This document shows positions 39,633 to 53,719 of a stretch of 64,000 nt of DNA, one piece after another. Below the pieces are notes generated by a model. That model ran no database searches, was not told where the DNA came from, and was given only the letters and a program-made list of their open reading frames with translations. Source of the DNA: Setaria digitata (Eukaryota; Nematoda; Chromadorea; Rhabditida; Setariidae). The stretch is taken from NCBI GenBank assembly GCA_003640385.1, contig RCAB01000289.1:1-64000 (forward strand). The letters run 5' to 3'. Within the stretch, counting starts at the first letter, position 1. Every line of letters starts with the position of its first letter. The translations under genes were made by a program, and so were the position numbers.

Positions 39633-39804
39633 CGTACCATCCATCATCTATTAGTGGGAAAGGGGTGGAAACGTCGCCGAAATGCCACATAGCAGATTTA
39701 GAGGACAGATTTGATTGACTGACTGAGGCTTGTTTTTCTCCATAGTAGTGGCCTTGGCTCATAGTACGTTGTTTTTGAAGCAGCATCCAGGTAGCAACTT
39801 GCAT
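39633..39804 (-). CDS. nhr-41: candidate distal first coding exon of the nuclear receptor
   Basis: The open frame starts at ATG 39804, the first ATG after an in-frame stop. It reads as protein-like sequence (MSQGHYYGEKQASVSQSNLS, then STPFPLIDDGWY) and stops at a good donor, TACG|GTAATT, in phase 1. The exon at 17860 needs exactly one upstream base. The junction G+AC makes Asp and gives [14 protein letters not shown]. The link implies an intron of about 21.8 kb and is inference. The exon could instead belong to another gene. Confidence 0.42.
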
Positions 39805-39819
39805 GCAATGCACTCGTTC

Positions 39820-42800
39820 CTAGTCTTCCGCTGACACTTCAGTCATTTTCAGCGTAAAAAATATTGCTGTACAAGGAATATAATTAATTGTTTTGGCTTC
39901 ATTTTGTGTTTCTCGCCTCATCCTTTCTCCTGTCCAAATATTTTGCAAATTCAATTCGAAATGTACAAGAAGCCTATTCTCATTTTGTTCTTCATTAAAT
40001 TGCTGTGATTAATGGATAATCAATAGATACTAGCATTTATTTCTCGTGATAAGAAGGTTTAAAGTGTCCAGAGGGTTGTAACTATCATAAATTTCTTAAG
40101 TTACGTAACTCAACCAGTTTTTTATGCCGACATGCTTGTTATTTTAGATATCAATGTCCAACTATTTTTTTTAATTCTACCTTTCAGGATTTTTTTTTCA
40201 TATTTTCAACCAGTTAGGTTTCCCGGAAAATGATAAATCCCAGATGTTGACCTACTCGAAATGAAATAAAGAGGAGGCTTAACATAACAGAGATATCCTT
40301 TCTCATTGGTATGTAATCGGCAATGAAATTTGTTAATTAAAAAACATGCTTTAAATTTCGATTGAAGCTCTTTAAAAATTTCAACGGTTTGTCTGGCAAG
40401 GTGCGTTTTCTTTGTTGGAAGCCAACTTTTGCTGTTGATTACTGCGAAACCTAAATCTAAAGCATTGTATCATATTTATCCAGACAAGTTATCTAAATGG
40501 TTTCAGAATCTTTTCGGTAATTTCTGCAGCTGACGACAAAAGAGCATTTGAAATTATTTGGAATGAAGGAGCTTGAAATATTCCCGTCCGTTTTATAGAT
40601 TTTTTATTAATTTAGTCAACTGTTTGCCGAAAATATTCTCTTTGCACAGTGTGATGATTATAATGTTTCTTTTCCTTTTTATTGAAATTTACAACATATC
40701 TGAAATGTCAAACAGCTTCGCAAATTTCCTTGAAATGTAATTTGTCTCTTACAGATAAATCAAATAAATCGATATTTTTTAAAAATTTGATTCTGAAAAA
40801 ATTAATTCCAGTTCTGGATAAAAAATATTGATGCAATTACTGTTTTAATTAGTTAGCTGTAAGTTCAATAAGTTCACTCAAAAAGATTTCATATTTTAAT
40901 AGTACACTTCCATTGAAATTGCTGGCACATCGGGAAACTTTGACGAGTGACCAAATAATAAATATTATGTGTTTGCACCGATGTGAAAGAATATCACAAA
41001 ATATTCACTGAAAAAGAATTCTATGATGATTTTTTTATGAAAGGCACTTCTAGTCAAGCTGTAAAAATTGCTCAAATTAAACAAGAAGCCAAAAAGTCAG
41101 TCGTCAAAACCAGTGCTGATGATATTTTCTTCAAAACACCATTGTTTATTAATCAATGAGAAACACGTCTATAATATACACCCTTTTCAAACTCCCTCTC
41201 ATTAATAATTAAACTGCCACTAATTTCAACACATTTGCGCCTCCTTGTTCTGACAAGTAACCATACCACTGCCACTCTACATGATTTACGAAACCGAGGG
41301 TAGGATGCTATTTTGTTGCAATCTGAAAAATAAACCCTCCTTCTAACATCAGTCTATATGATCTGCAGCCTGGCTTTCCACACCGGTGATGCCCATTGTA
41401 GTTTTGAAGTTTTTAATAGGCTGGGCCTGTAAGTGACTGAACTGTCAACCGAAGAACTTTAGATAGGATTTCTAGAACGACTAAAAATATTATTCAAATG
41501 TTTTAGTATAACTCTTGAAAATTTTTGCAAAAATAAGGAAGATTTTTTATAGCCATAAAGTTGTCCTGTTACTCTGCACTCTTCGTAATGAAGAAACCAA
41601 CTGTCCTATTCAAAAATTAATTTTATCATCCTTACAAACAAGAATTCAAATCACATATTAATGCGTAATGCATAATTCAAAGCTGCAAATTTTTATAGAT
41701 ATTTAGAATAATCTGATCTGAGAAATGTACCGTTGTCTCATATTAAGAAACAAGTGACAACACGGAAGTAATGAGAATATTATTCTTTCTTCTGAACCTT
41801 TGGATTGTTTTATTTCCAATTTAGATTTCTCTTTTTTCTTCTGTTGCGAATTTCCTTTTCAAGAATTCCTGCAAGTGCTGGAGTAAGAAATTGTTTATTT
41901 GATAAAAGAATTCTTTTTCTGATGTACTACACACCACATGAAACTAACTGTACTGATAATTTCAATTGTATCACTGTTTAACTTGGTTTTTCTATTACAC
42001 TCAGTAATTATTTTGTGAAAATAAAGTTATCTAAATCTTAGGAACTGAATGAAAAATTAGATTCCTAGCATTTCTCACCTATTCAATATTAACATAGCGT
42101 TTTGAACCTTCTTCGCAGATTAAAAGCAGGTATGACGAAAAGGATAAATTTTCTTCGGAAAAGTTCCTTTTCAATGCTTGTTTTTTGACTCCAAGCTCTT
42201 CGATGAATGCAGTAAAAGATGTTATCAAAATTATTCCTGGTAAAGCCGTAACTTACAGAAAAATAGAGCACCGCCTGGACTGTTACAAATATTTTACTTT
42301 CACACCAAACAAATTCTTTAAGCAGTTAAAGGAAGACTGGGTCACGTTTTCTGCAGAGCTATCACTGAATCTGTAAGCAGTCATTTCTGAAACGAAGGAA
42401 TAATGCATATCACTAAATAAGATGTTTATTCTTAGAAAGTGGCTTTCAAAATTTTTTAAAGTTCTGTCAAGGTTGGCAACTTTACTTAACATGTGCATAG
42501 AACTTTAGCAAAGTGATTACGACGTAATTATCTTGTTCCTAATTAAACTTTTAGAATTCAGTGAGGTAGCATTCAGAATGATCAAAAGTACAAGTAGTCC
42601 TTATTTCGCTGTATTGAAAGACAGGGCAGAAGACTAGAGCACTATAAAGAGACAGTTAAATGCTGCTTTTCTTTTTTATGAATAAAGCCATCTTTGTGCT
42701 AAACGATAGATTTATAGGTTTTCTCTTTAACAAGACTGAAAAAATAAAACAACAATGCGGGTCAAAGTTTCAACGAGTAATAGCAAATGATTTTTGTTTT

Positions 42801-45800
42801 TCAGAAGAAAAAAGAAGTAATAATTAGCTGAAAAAAAAATTGAAGATGTCGATTTCAAATAAAATTTTATTTGAAGGAGAATATTTGCAACTGCAGTCAA
42901 AAAGTTAAAACCAGAGGATGTCAAGAATGAACTTCTAATCGGCGATTCCTGCTAACATAATTGTTTCCATCTATTGCATGGTCCAAAACTATTATAAGCT
43001 CAACTGGAAGGTGTATTGTACGCAAACGTTGAATTAGTTAGCGACTTTGAAATATTTGTCATGGTATTTCACCATTTCTAAAAATGTGGGTGTTCAGCTG
43101 CAAAAACATTTCTTCCTTTCTCTAATTCTCTACGGAACAAATTTTGGTTGATCTTGTAAAAAAAAAAAAGTACAAAAAGATAGAATTTTAAACAAGTGAC
43201 ACAACTAAAAAAGATATCCAACTGAAAATCAACTTCGATAAACAGTTTCAGAAATTTAGGAAACTCAGCTGAAAGTTTGAAATGAAATGATTAAAGAAAT
43301 GGCTACATAAGGCATATTTATAATATTTTAACTATACCAAAAAATTTTAGCAAGTGTAATAGCTAGGACAGTTACCAAATTACATCCAGATACCAATTCG
43401 TCGTCTAAATGTTTTTCAAAAAACTGGTCTGAAAAATCAGGAGCGTATTTTAAGAGTAACGAAGAATAATTAGATTCGCAAGACATTTTAACAGTAGTTC
43501 CTTGTAAACTTCCTTGATTTAATTATCACTAATGCTTTAGTAGGTGTCCAGAAGGGTGAGTAAAGAAACAACTAATAGGCTAGCTTCACACATTGAGCTT
43601 GATTGTGAATAACCAATCCAATGAAGTAATTCAGTTTCATTGAAATCACTGCTCACGGATATCGCAATTTTAGTTGTGCAAATGATATTTAATGTTATTT
43701 TGCTTGTCCTCCAACGAGAGCGGTGCGTATATCAGCAATTTGATCAAAATCTAGCTTATATATTAAATAATAACTTCTGCTAGGTTGGACTTTCCAGTTT
43801 TCTCTGTACAATTAATTTTGTGGTATAAGTTAACAAAAATAAAACCTCCTCACCAAAAAATATCGAGAAATCATTATTTCTTTTAATTCCTCATAAAAAT
43901 AATTCCCCCAAAAATAAATAGTGGCATCAAAAAATTGTAACTATAGATTTGGAACTCAATTTTTCATTTATTCGAGTTTGTGTTCAGTTTATTTGAAAAA
44001 AAAATTTTTTTTCAGGATGTTAAATGTTTAAAGGATCGATACTAACTTCGCGAACTGTGTAGTCCGAATATGAGTAGTATATCTAGCCAGAAAAGGACAT
44101 CACAGAATTGACAAATATTTGAAACACTTTCAAACAAAAACAAATAGTATGCAAAAAAAAGCATATTTCAAAATTCCATTTATTTGTTCAGTATTATCCT
44201 TTTTTTTCTTTTTTGAAAAATGTTTAAAATATTAACTAGTAACTCATTTTGAAAGAATGCCAACTGTTTGTCACCGATGTTTTTGGTATCACATTGCGAA
44301 TTTCGCCGCTCTATTTTTTGAGTCGGCTACTGTGTTACAATAATAAATACTGCGAAGTCATGGCTAAGCATTTATCGTTCAACTGCAAATATGAAGCGCT
44401 ATTTTTCAAAAAAATGAAACTAAACAAAGTATTTGGATGAGGAAGGATGACAAAGACAATAAAATAATATGGAAGATCTTGACTCTTGACTCCTATTATC
44501 ATCTGATTCCATTGTTAAAGGCAAACGGATGAGAAACAAGGTACAATGCCATTATATATACTGTTATAGACGGAAATACTGAAGTTAGGAAAAGAGTTAA
44601 AATAATCATTATCCTTTCTAATTCCGGTTCCTTACAACATTTTGTATTTTTTGATATTTGGAGAATATTTACATCCTCATTTTGTTGAATGCAATTATTG
44701 CACGGTGTAAAAACTTGGAATTAGGAAGTGTCCCTAGTAATTAATGAATCTCTTAATCAAGAAAAAGGTTGAAGGAAATTCCGTTTAATGGTGTTCTGAC
44801 CACGAACAAAGAGAAAAGTGTAGTTGGGAAATGTAAAAAATTTATTTGCCTATCGTTTTTACAGAATAATGCAGGTAGCTTTAGTAAAAGATCAGTACGA
44901 AAATTTTTCAGTGGTTAAAAAAAATTTGAAAAATTCTTTGAATATTTATGCATTCATTTATAATTTCACTTCTTTTTCTTTGCGCAATCTATGAAATAAT
45001 AATCTTCATTTTCATTCACCATGTTCATGAGAGATTCACGCAATACCAGACAAGTGTATAAAAGCAACTACTGCCTAATTAACACCTTCTTTAACAACTA
45101 TTTCACAAATTGGCATTTCATTTCCTAATTCATACCTTTCTTCCTAGATTTTATAGCTGTCACAAGATGCATGTTAAACGTTTCTGACCAGCTCAAGTAA
45201 AAGTATTATCATAGATCTGTCCCACTCCACTGAATTTTTCTCATACAAATAACCTGAATTTTGTTCCACAGTTTTGTATATTACATATTTCTCCGAAGTT
45301 TCTTTAATATTTAGTCAGAATGTCAGAGAAGTATCTATAACGCGAGTTAAGAAATACAATCTAACCGGAAATCTTTCCAAGGAAATTGTTTTGAGAATTC
45401 GTCGGCATTTATTTTTTAGAATTTTAACCAATTGTTCATCGGGATAGAATTTCCTTTTTCCCTTTTAAAGGAAGAATTTTTAGTCAGGAGCAGTATTTGA
45501 AAGTGGGGTTAAAAAATTTAAGCTGGGTTCGTAGACAAAAGCTTATATGTGGAGAGTCGACCATTATAAAGTTCTAATATAATTATCTTTCATAGTAAGT
45601 TGTAGTTGCTACAATGGTAAAATTAACATCTCTTTTGGATGTCGAAAAAAAGAAAAGTATCTACTAATATTACAAAATGTTTTATGCAAATTAACCCCAT
45701 ATTTCTGACCTTTTTTGTATTTAAAACTAAGGACCCTGAATTCCACCACATCCTTCCGAAACTTTTTAGTTGTTTAAACTAAATTTCTGACTTTAACATT

Positions 45801-48258
45801 TGTTAGTACATTGAAACTGCTTCTGCTATGTATGCAGTCATCACGAAATTTTCCGATAAAGCTTAGAGAAGAAAATGTTGTCACAAGGACGGTACAGTTA
45901 ATTTCTAATAAGGATGTTAGCCGAAATCAGAGATTTTCAGATTAGAAGTACTGACATATCAGTGCACTTAAAACAAGCTATTTGATAAACGTAACATTTC
46001 TATGCAGAATATTTTTCCATTTCACAATCCAACAAAACTTAATGAAGAAGAGATCATTTCAAAGTGAAAAGAGTTATTTCTATTCCTTTCTTTCCTTATA
46101 ATATATGCTTCATAATAATTTTTACTGCGTAAGTTATTACAGGAATATCTATCTGCCTATAATATCTAGTGGCAAATAGGAATTTATCCTTGTGTTGGCT
46201 TCTCGGCTTCTCTCTGACATTCGATCGGCGAGACTTTCGGCAACCTCAGTTTTCATATGGGCAAAATTTTGAGTGTCGAGCATTGCCCCTTTGTTTACCT
46301 TCTTTCCGAGAGATTTTTTTTTTTACATAAGAGGATACGTGAATTTCATATCAATTTATTTGTCTAATGAAGATAATATATTGTTTCTTTCATCCAAATA
46401 ATATTTTTTCTACAAAATGAATGAAGGCACAAGAAGAGGTAATTATGCTATCTACTTTTAATAAATTATTTGTCTTGATCAGAAACAACCCTAATGATAA
46501 TCACTTACTGATTACAGTCACATGATCGGCAGATCACATGCGATCGCTTGGCATTCTTTAGTAGTTGGCAATCGCAGATTTTTTCTGAAGATATTAAATA
46601 CCAAAAAGTAATAAATGCCAAACATTTATTTTATTTTTACAGAAAAACACTATGCAGTTTAAAGGAAATGTAGTGACTAAGATTATATCATTTAATAAGT
46701 TTTTCATCGATAAAATCTTGTAACAGCAGATTTTCTTAAAAAAAAAAAAAAAAAAAAAAAGATTGATGACTGGTTATTAAGGCAAGGTGAATTATTTTGT
46801 AACATATTAATGGTTTTCTGCTTACAGATAGCTATATAAAAATGATTTTATTTGTGGCTTCACAATATAGCCGATACATTAGAAAATAATTTCTTTATCG
46901 TTAGAAAATACTTTACATGAATTTAGGTCTGACAAAAATGTCTGGAACTGAATATGCTATCACTGACAAGGAAATCCCGAAAAAATGAGGATTTTCAAAT
47001 ATTCTAGTAGGGTGGCAGAAATTTCTGATCCACTCTTGATTCTTTGTTCTAGGTGCACTCTGTTTCTGCTGGACTTTTCGTTTTATCATCCACATATTAA
47101 TTGATACTTTCCTTAGTATTTATTAGATATCATTTGACACCACTATCTGCTTAGAATGCAACACTTTATGGCACAGTGGACAACTATTGGAAAAATTCCT
47201 ATGCTTTCTAAAATAGTTCCTATTTATAATTGTCCCCTCTTGATTCTGTAGGTATTTCTCTCCTATTCCAAAAGTCAAAAACTATTCAACAGCAGCTTTT
47301 TACTAAGGTGTACCCTGAGTGAAAATACTGCAACACTTGAACAAAAATTAAGAAACGAAGAGTTTAACATGAAAACATTTTTTAATCGGTAATATTTGCA
47401 GCCTCTTTCCTTCATCCAGAACTAAATAAAAATCTCTAACACTTCAAAATTCAAAAACTTTCAACATTTAAAAACTACGCATTAACAAACAACACTGATA
47501 TTTAGTGCACTCGCCTTCCGATATTGGTGACGGGTAAAAGGTTATTAGAGGCAATTTTTCAAGGATGAGGGTTTCCGAGAGCAGATGGGGCGTAAAGTGG
47601 TGGTATGAAAGTATTAGATTTCTCTCTGTTTCTGGTCCTCCGATTACTCTGATCGTTGCGGTAGTACTTGTTGACTCTTTGGTTTCCAATAACAATAAAT
47701 ATTTTCTACCTCGCCAACCTGTTCCACGCGGAATTCTGGATAATGATAGCAACAGAGATCATGTCGAATATTGTGCTGTACTAACATCCTGCATCATGTC
47801 AATATCTGGTTGTCAAGAAGACAAAGCAAAATTGTTAATGGAACCGCAGCTAATATTTGTTTCATATCTTGTTTGAAGTTAATGCTGATTTTCAGGTGAA
47901 CTGTTTTCGTTGCTCGTTTTCTTCGCTTGTTTTTTTTTTTTTTTTTTTTTATGCCTCCCGTGGTAATAATATGTTGTCAGAACGAGATGAATGTCCGTGA
48001 TATTTTTATTCAGTCTATTGGTTTAAATAGACTATGGCATATGGCTTCCGCTTGCATTCCTCAAAGTTTTATTGATTTATAAAAATCACCTATTATAAGA
48101 GAGAGAGAGAGAGAGATCTCTTATTACTTTGTAGTATTTTTTGCATTTTAAAGAAGCTATGCCAACCAATTTTTTTCCTCACAAGCAGTTCATTCATACT
48201 TATAAATATGCCCTGGTAACTGTATTTCTAGCGTTTTTTATGTGCCACGTTGTTTAGT

Positions 48259-48290
<32 letters not shown>

Positions 48291-50860
48291 TGAAAGGTTT
48301 TAGACTGATCGCAATAACAAAATGAATTTTGCGAAGTAAACTGCTGACACAATGAATATCTTAGTCTGGAAGATTTCACCGAAGATTACAGTTTGGTTCC
48401 AAGGATCAGGACATGCGTAAGTTGTTTTTTTCCCTCTTTTAGTGCTGAATTTACATCTTGCTCTCTTTATGTTGATAGGTGATATCATCTACCAAACCCT
48501 AGTTATTGACGATTTATACAGTTTAGTCATAAGTTAAGAATAATTGCCTCATGTTCTGGCTTTTAACCGTAAGTGTAGGTATTATCCTATTCTCACATCT
48601 TTAAGTCACTGGTTTACTGAGCATAAAAACAATTTCAGTATAAAAATCAAGCTCAAAATACTCGTCACGTGCATCAGTGGATACATGTGATGAGTTTTGT
48701 CTTGTCCTTTATATTTCTATTTTAAACTATCATTTTTAGGCATATATTCGGTTTTATTGTGCGGCATCAAAAGGCAATTTCTTCACGTATTTTTAACGTT
48801 TTATCCGTAATACTCATAAAATCAGCTCGTCGTGCTGCATCCATTAATATAGATAGACTATGATTTTCATTCGTGCAACGTTTTTGTTCTATTACTTCTT
48901 TCAACCGTGCTTCTGTTGCATTTTGTCACAAATTTTTCCTTCCCCAATTTATTCATTGTATTTAAAATTTACGAGGTTATGATTATATTCTCTTTTACAT
49001 TGATAAAAAAAAGAGTTGCTGAAAATTTGAAAAATCATGAATTTCTTGAAGTTATTCATTCATTACTTTCGGGGAACTTTAGGTAAATCCGCAATACAGT
49101 GACCTTTCGGCTAATGACATGTTAATTTGAAATAAAGTTAAATGCTTGGTGTTGAACAGATTTGGCCTTAGTGTCCTTTACAGAGTTAATTTTTTTTCTC
49201 TGCTGTTTTTGCCCAATTTTTTGTTGTCTGTTGCTTTGCTCCATAAAAATTATGTTGGATAGTTTCTTAGTAACTTTACATAGAATAGTTAGTTTCGAAA
49301 AGGTTTTCGACTAATTAGCAGCGCCAGAACTGAGTATCCCTTAATTTTATTGATTTCATTCTATCTGCCTTCATAATTACGAAGTTCTCCATCAGCAGTT
49401 TCCATCCTTACTACAAGGCTTTTGTTATGGTTTTGTGTTATAATGCGAATTGAATTATAACGGGAACTTACTAGTAAAATTTCTATTTTTTTTTTTTCCA
49501 AGTGTTCTAATGTGATGGTATTTTATTACTTTTATGATGAACGGCAAATGTGTACAAACCGATTTTGTTTGGAAAATACCCATGAAAGGTTGCTTAGTGT
49601 CTCGTGTTTTTTCTGTAAAACTAGAGAAGTCCTTTGTAGCTTTAACTACAGGCTATATGTGCTTTAGCATACTATATTTTGCTAAGAAATTGTTGGTTTC
49701 CAAATGTTCCTAACCGCAAAATACACACGAAAGGCTGTGTTTGTTTCCTGGTCAAGAACGTTTTAAAAACAAAAACTTGAAATGGTCTGTTAGTGCTACG
49801 GTGCCTGTGAAGAAAGTGAACCTTTCCGGAGAGATTTTTTTTTTTTTCCACTGTTTATTATTCTTTTTTCTTATCTCATTTATTACCTTATTACATAGAA
49901 TATTTACGTATGTTTGTCTTTATTCATGAATGGATATCTAAATTTTTATTCATATATTGTCTGGAATTTATAATTTTTTATACTGCAGCAACAATTTCAT
50001 AGCCTTCCTTGAACCTTAATAAATATTTTGTAATGACTGTAATTTACGGTGTTTCATGGCTCCATGTTTATCAGTGAAATTAGGAATATATATATATCTT
50101 TCAGTGTTTGTAAAAATTTCGAATTATTTTCTTGACTGCTTCTTACAGCTATATTCTTGAATTCAATTTACATTTTAGAAATCTATTTAGTTTAAGAAAT
50201 TTTCGAAATGGTCTGGAGAAACTGAATTTTTGCGTTTGTGGTTGTCGTAAGTAGTACCTTTTTTTCAGTTCGCCAACTGTTGGTTATTTCACCGTCACAA
50301 GAAAGCGCGTGCGATGCTGAGGTTGTTCATTTTACTAATTTTTCAGTTTATTCTGCTGTATTTTATTTCAGTACGAAAGTTTAAGTCATATCCTCAGCTT
50401 TCCATGAGTTGTACTTATAATTTGGTTTAATTTGCTCTTTAGTTTTGCTCTTCAGGATATAGTGAAAAATAGGAGGTTTCATTTTTTACCTACAAGCAGG
50501 CAGAAAAATTCCATGATCGTACTAGGTTCATCTAAGTTCAGATGAAATAGCCCCTTGCAGTCTAATTTGAGGGAATGACGACGTCGTTGTGATATAAAAT
50601 AATCTTTTACTAAATCTTAAAGTAACTTGGTTTGGCTTATAACTGATGTTCATAAACTTCGTACTGTTTCAAGAAATTAATAATTTCGTAATTTTGCCAG
50701 GGTTTAGTTTGCATTTTTTTCGGCAGTTTTATTGTATCAGTAAGCAAATTTATGCTGCACAGTTTACTTTTATCTTTACTGCATAAAATTGAAATTGCAA
50801 ACAGAGCTTGACGTCAATTTATAATAAAGTTGCTTATTTGCAACACATGGTTATTTTAAT
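39820..50860. other. gene desert between the receptor and the transthyretin-like gene
   Basis: It is strongly AT-rich with short frames only. A 47468-47876 patch is open on both strands (for example SESRWGVKWWYESIRFLSVS on plus), but no domain or splice partner was recognised. There are homopolymer runs at about 46739-46760, 47931-47950 and 48256-48287. Confidence 0.55.
48097..48116. repeat. (AG)n microsatellite
   Basis: About ten AG units in the gene desert. Confidence 0.9.
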
Positions 50861-50877
50861 TCTTCACTTCTGTGTTC

Positions 50878-51083
50878 ATGAATTTCAGATTTCTGATATC
50901 TCTGAATTCTTGGATTCTACTACTGCTCTTGCAACTTACCTATGCAAAGCATGAGTGTGTTTGGGTACATGGTATGGTACGTTGCCATAAGGATCCTTCA
51001 AAAAATTTAAATGTTGAAGTGCGGGTTTACGATCGAGATGGGCTATCATTTGCAAAATTCATTGATCCTGATGATTTGATGGG
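50878..51083 (+). CDS. transthyretin-like gene exon 1
   Basis: It carries the signal peptide and the first half of the domain, up to DPDDLM plus two bases of a Gly codon. The donor ATGGG|GTAAGT is consensus. Confidence 0.88.
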
Positions 51084-53111
51084 GTAAGTTAGCACATTCT
51101 TAGTACTTATGCTTTAAATAGATTTAACACAGAGAATTCTCTGAACGCCTTCATTCAGAGTAACACTGATACTGGTATTTTGGTGGTGGGAATCGTTTGG
51201 AAAAGCATGTGTGTTGGTAGTATGTCAACACTTTTTTATTAAAGCTCTTAAGGGTTTGTCGTGTTTGGTCGACCATTCTTCTTCTCTTAGTACAACTCAA
51301 AAATTTACTTTGTGTTCCTAACTTCTGTTTTAGTCTTCCTATGCTTTAATGCACTGGATAATTTGGAATTCGTTTCGCAGCATTAAATGAAAGTGTTAAG
51401 AAATAATAATCAAGTCAAGTTTAAGAATTTTGCGGCACAGATAAGGAAGTTTGTACAATAGGTGATATAAGTAGGGCTCCACGGAGCTTCCTTGTTTGCA
51501 GTTTTGGTTAGTGAAAATCAGGTGAAGTCTACACATTTCGCTAGAAAGGATGGTGTGCTGTTCGTTATCGATACGCAGATTACTGGGGGATTGAACTGGT
51601 GGTAGATAGCATATCGAGCTTTTTCAAGGTCTTCTTTCGTTTATTTAAATAGCATCTGTTATCCTTAACATTATTAACATTTCCATTTAGACTTGTAATA
51701 TTTAAACCTATATTCTTTGGTATTTAAAGTAATATTGGAGTCTGCCTGTAAAGCTTCATTAATAGTAACGCACAAAGTTTAACTGGATTTGTCTTAAGGC
51801 TTTTTGCACCTTTCCAGCTCTTTACTTTTAACTGATATATGGCTTTGTTTGTAAACTTCATATTTGACAGTAAGGTCAGTCTTTAGAAGGATTTGTTGGG
51901 ATTTTCATTGCCCGTTATTTTCTGTAATTACTAGTATGTAGTTGCATTTTGCATCATTTAGAATGCAATCCTTTGACTTCTGGAATTTTGTTTTATTTAA
52001 TTTATTTATTTATTTTTAATATCATAAATGTATTCAGTGCGCCACGTTCCAAAAATAAATTTTTGTGTTGATCATTGTCATTCACTTCATCGACTAACAA
52101 CTGCATGTTGCTGTCTTTGTAAACGGTTTTGTTTATATTTATAACTTGTTGTAATCCATACATACTCTTGTTTGCAAATCGAAACCCATTATGATCCATA
52201 TGATCTCAGTCCACATGTAAGTCATGAACCTTATTTCCCCCGTATATGCATTATCATTTGCTAACAAAATTACTGCAATATGATGTTGAAATGTTATGAA
52301 CCATTTAACTGCTGTCTGCAAATAATCTACTTCTGAATTTCCATCAAGATGACTTGAGAATTCTCTTAGATATGAAAACTGGCCGAAAGAAAGTACACAA
52401 TATATTTCGTACTGTTTTAGAAGAAAGGGATCTGCTGTATGGCGAGAGCAGTAACAATTCAGATGCTCAGTGAATTAAATAAAAGGGTTTTACTACTGAT
52501 ATCCAGTACACCTTAAAAGACATCTTGCAGAAGTTAAGCATTCTTTAGTATTTGGATCTAAAAAGTAATTAGCTATAATTATTTTTGTTCATCAGAGCAT
52601 TTTGACTCCTAAAGGGCAGTAATTCAGCTCATTGCTAAGCTGAACAGTTACGCTTTTAGCATATTAATATTTATGTTTTATGCTTATGATAAAGCGCTGC
52701 AGTGCTTCGCTATGCATTTGTATTCGTAGTGTTCAACTCAACAACCGTATAATTTTCATGTAACATTTGAAACTTCATTCAGTGTAAATTTACGGAAAGT
52801 ATAGGGTTTGAATTTTTAATTCCTCTTTTTTTTAAGGAATTTAATTTTATTTCTTTAGAGTGACATTCACCAACGAAGACGGCTCGTTCCAGTTAGAGGG
52901 ATGTGGTGAAGACATTGATTGGGTTCCTGGTATTCCAAACAATCCGGAACCCTTTTTACAAATATTACATTATTGCAACAGTCAGATGGGTGAAATTATA
53001 AGGCTTCCACCATTCAAAACTTTTGTGCCGAAGACGTATGAAATTGGTACACTTAATCTCGATCCACCGATTCAGACTTCAGGAAAGAATAATACTGAGT
53101 TAACGAATTAG
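50878..53111 (+). CDS. transthyretin-like (TTL/TTR) family secreted protein, two exons
   Basis: Nematode transthyretin-like proteins are small secreted beta-sandwich proteins; a few act in apoptotic-cell recognition or neuroprotection, and most are uncharacterised. The spliced product is 152 aa. Residues 1-23 (MNFRFLISLNSWILLLLLQL, then TYA) form a clear signal peptide. The TTL domain follows: CVWVHGMVRC, a NLNVEVRVYDRDG strand, DPDDLMG, then TFTNEDGSFQLEGCGEDIDW and LQILHYCN. Four cysteines (residues 27 and 36, plus GC and YC in exon 2) could form two disulfides. The tail NNTELTN contains an N-glycosylation sequon. The 1.8 kb intron is phase 2 (GG|A). I cannot assign it to a named ttr gene. 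The start ATG sits 8 bases upstream of a strong TTTCAG; see findings. Confidence 0.9.
52859..53111 (+). CDS. transthyretin-like gene exon 2
   Basis: The acceptor is TTTCTTTAG. It begins with the last base of the split Gly codon, then VTFTNEDGSFQLEG, and ends at TAG after NNTELTN. Confidence 0.92.
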
Positions 53112-53708
53112 TCATCGAGTCATTTTTATTTAACATTCGCGAAAATTTTTTTGCTATGGGAATGAGTTTTTTCAGAATTTAATGGTTAGTGTAGGTGATG
53201 GGAGTGATTCACGGGGCTGTAAATTTATTTTGTTGATTTTGTAACTAACGTTCAGCAAAATTGTGCAAGACAAAAACATTTTTACGGTGAAGAACTGGGA
53301 ATTGGAAATTAGTTGATCTGGCTTAACATTATCCAGTTGGATTAGCGTGTTCCTCAGGTCGTTTTTGGTGGACTTTGCGAGCAATGGAGAATTTTATTCA
53401 TTTTGGTGGGAATTGGCTTTTTTCTTCTGATTTGTTATTGTATCACTTTTGGTCCTTTCACATAATAATCTGTCAACTCTGCAGTTTTTGTTTATTTGAC
53501 CATTCTCTTTTCAAAATTTTTCAAGTACGGGCATGATATTGGTATTTCGAGTCAGCTTTGTCCTTTTGTTAATAAGCGAAAGTACCATTGGTGGTTCATT
53601 TACCTTAAGAATTTCTTGGAAACCTTGAAGACAGGAGACAGGAGGTGGTCAACATATAGTTGAAAATTATGTCTCCCACTCCAAGTAATCTTGCAATTTT
53701 ACTGTTTG

Positions 53709-53714
53709 AATAAA
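53709..53714 (+). other. possible poly(A) signal of the transthyretin-like gene
   Basis: AATAAA about 600 bases after the stop codon. A 3' UTR this long would be on the long side for a nematode, so an earlier variant hexamer may be used instead. Confidence 0.3.
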
Positions 53715-53719
53715 CAAGT

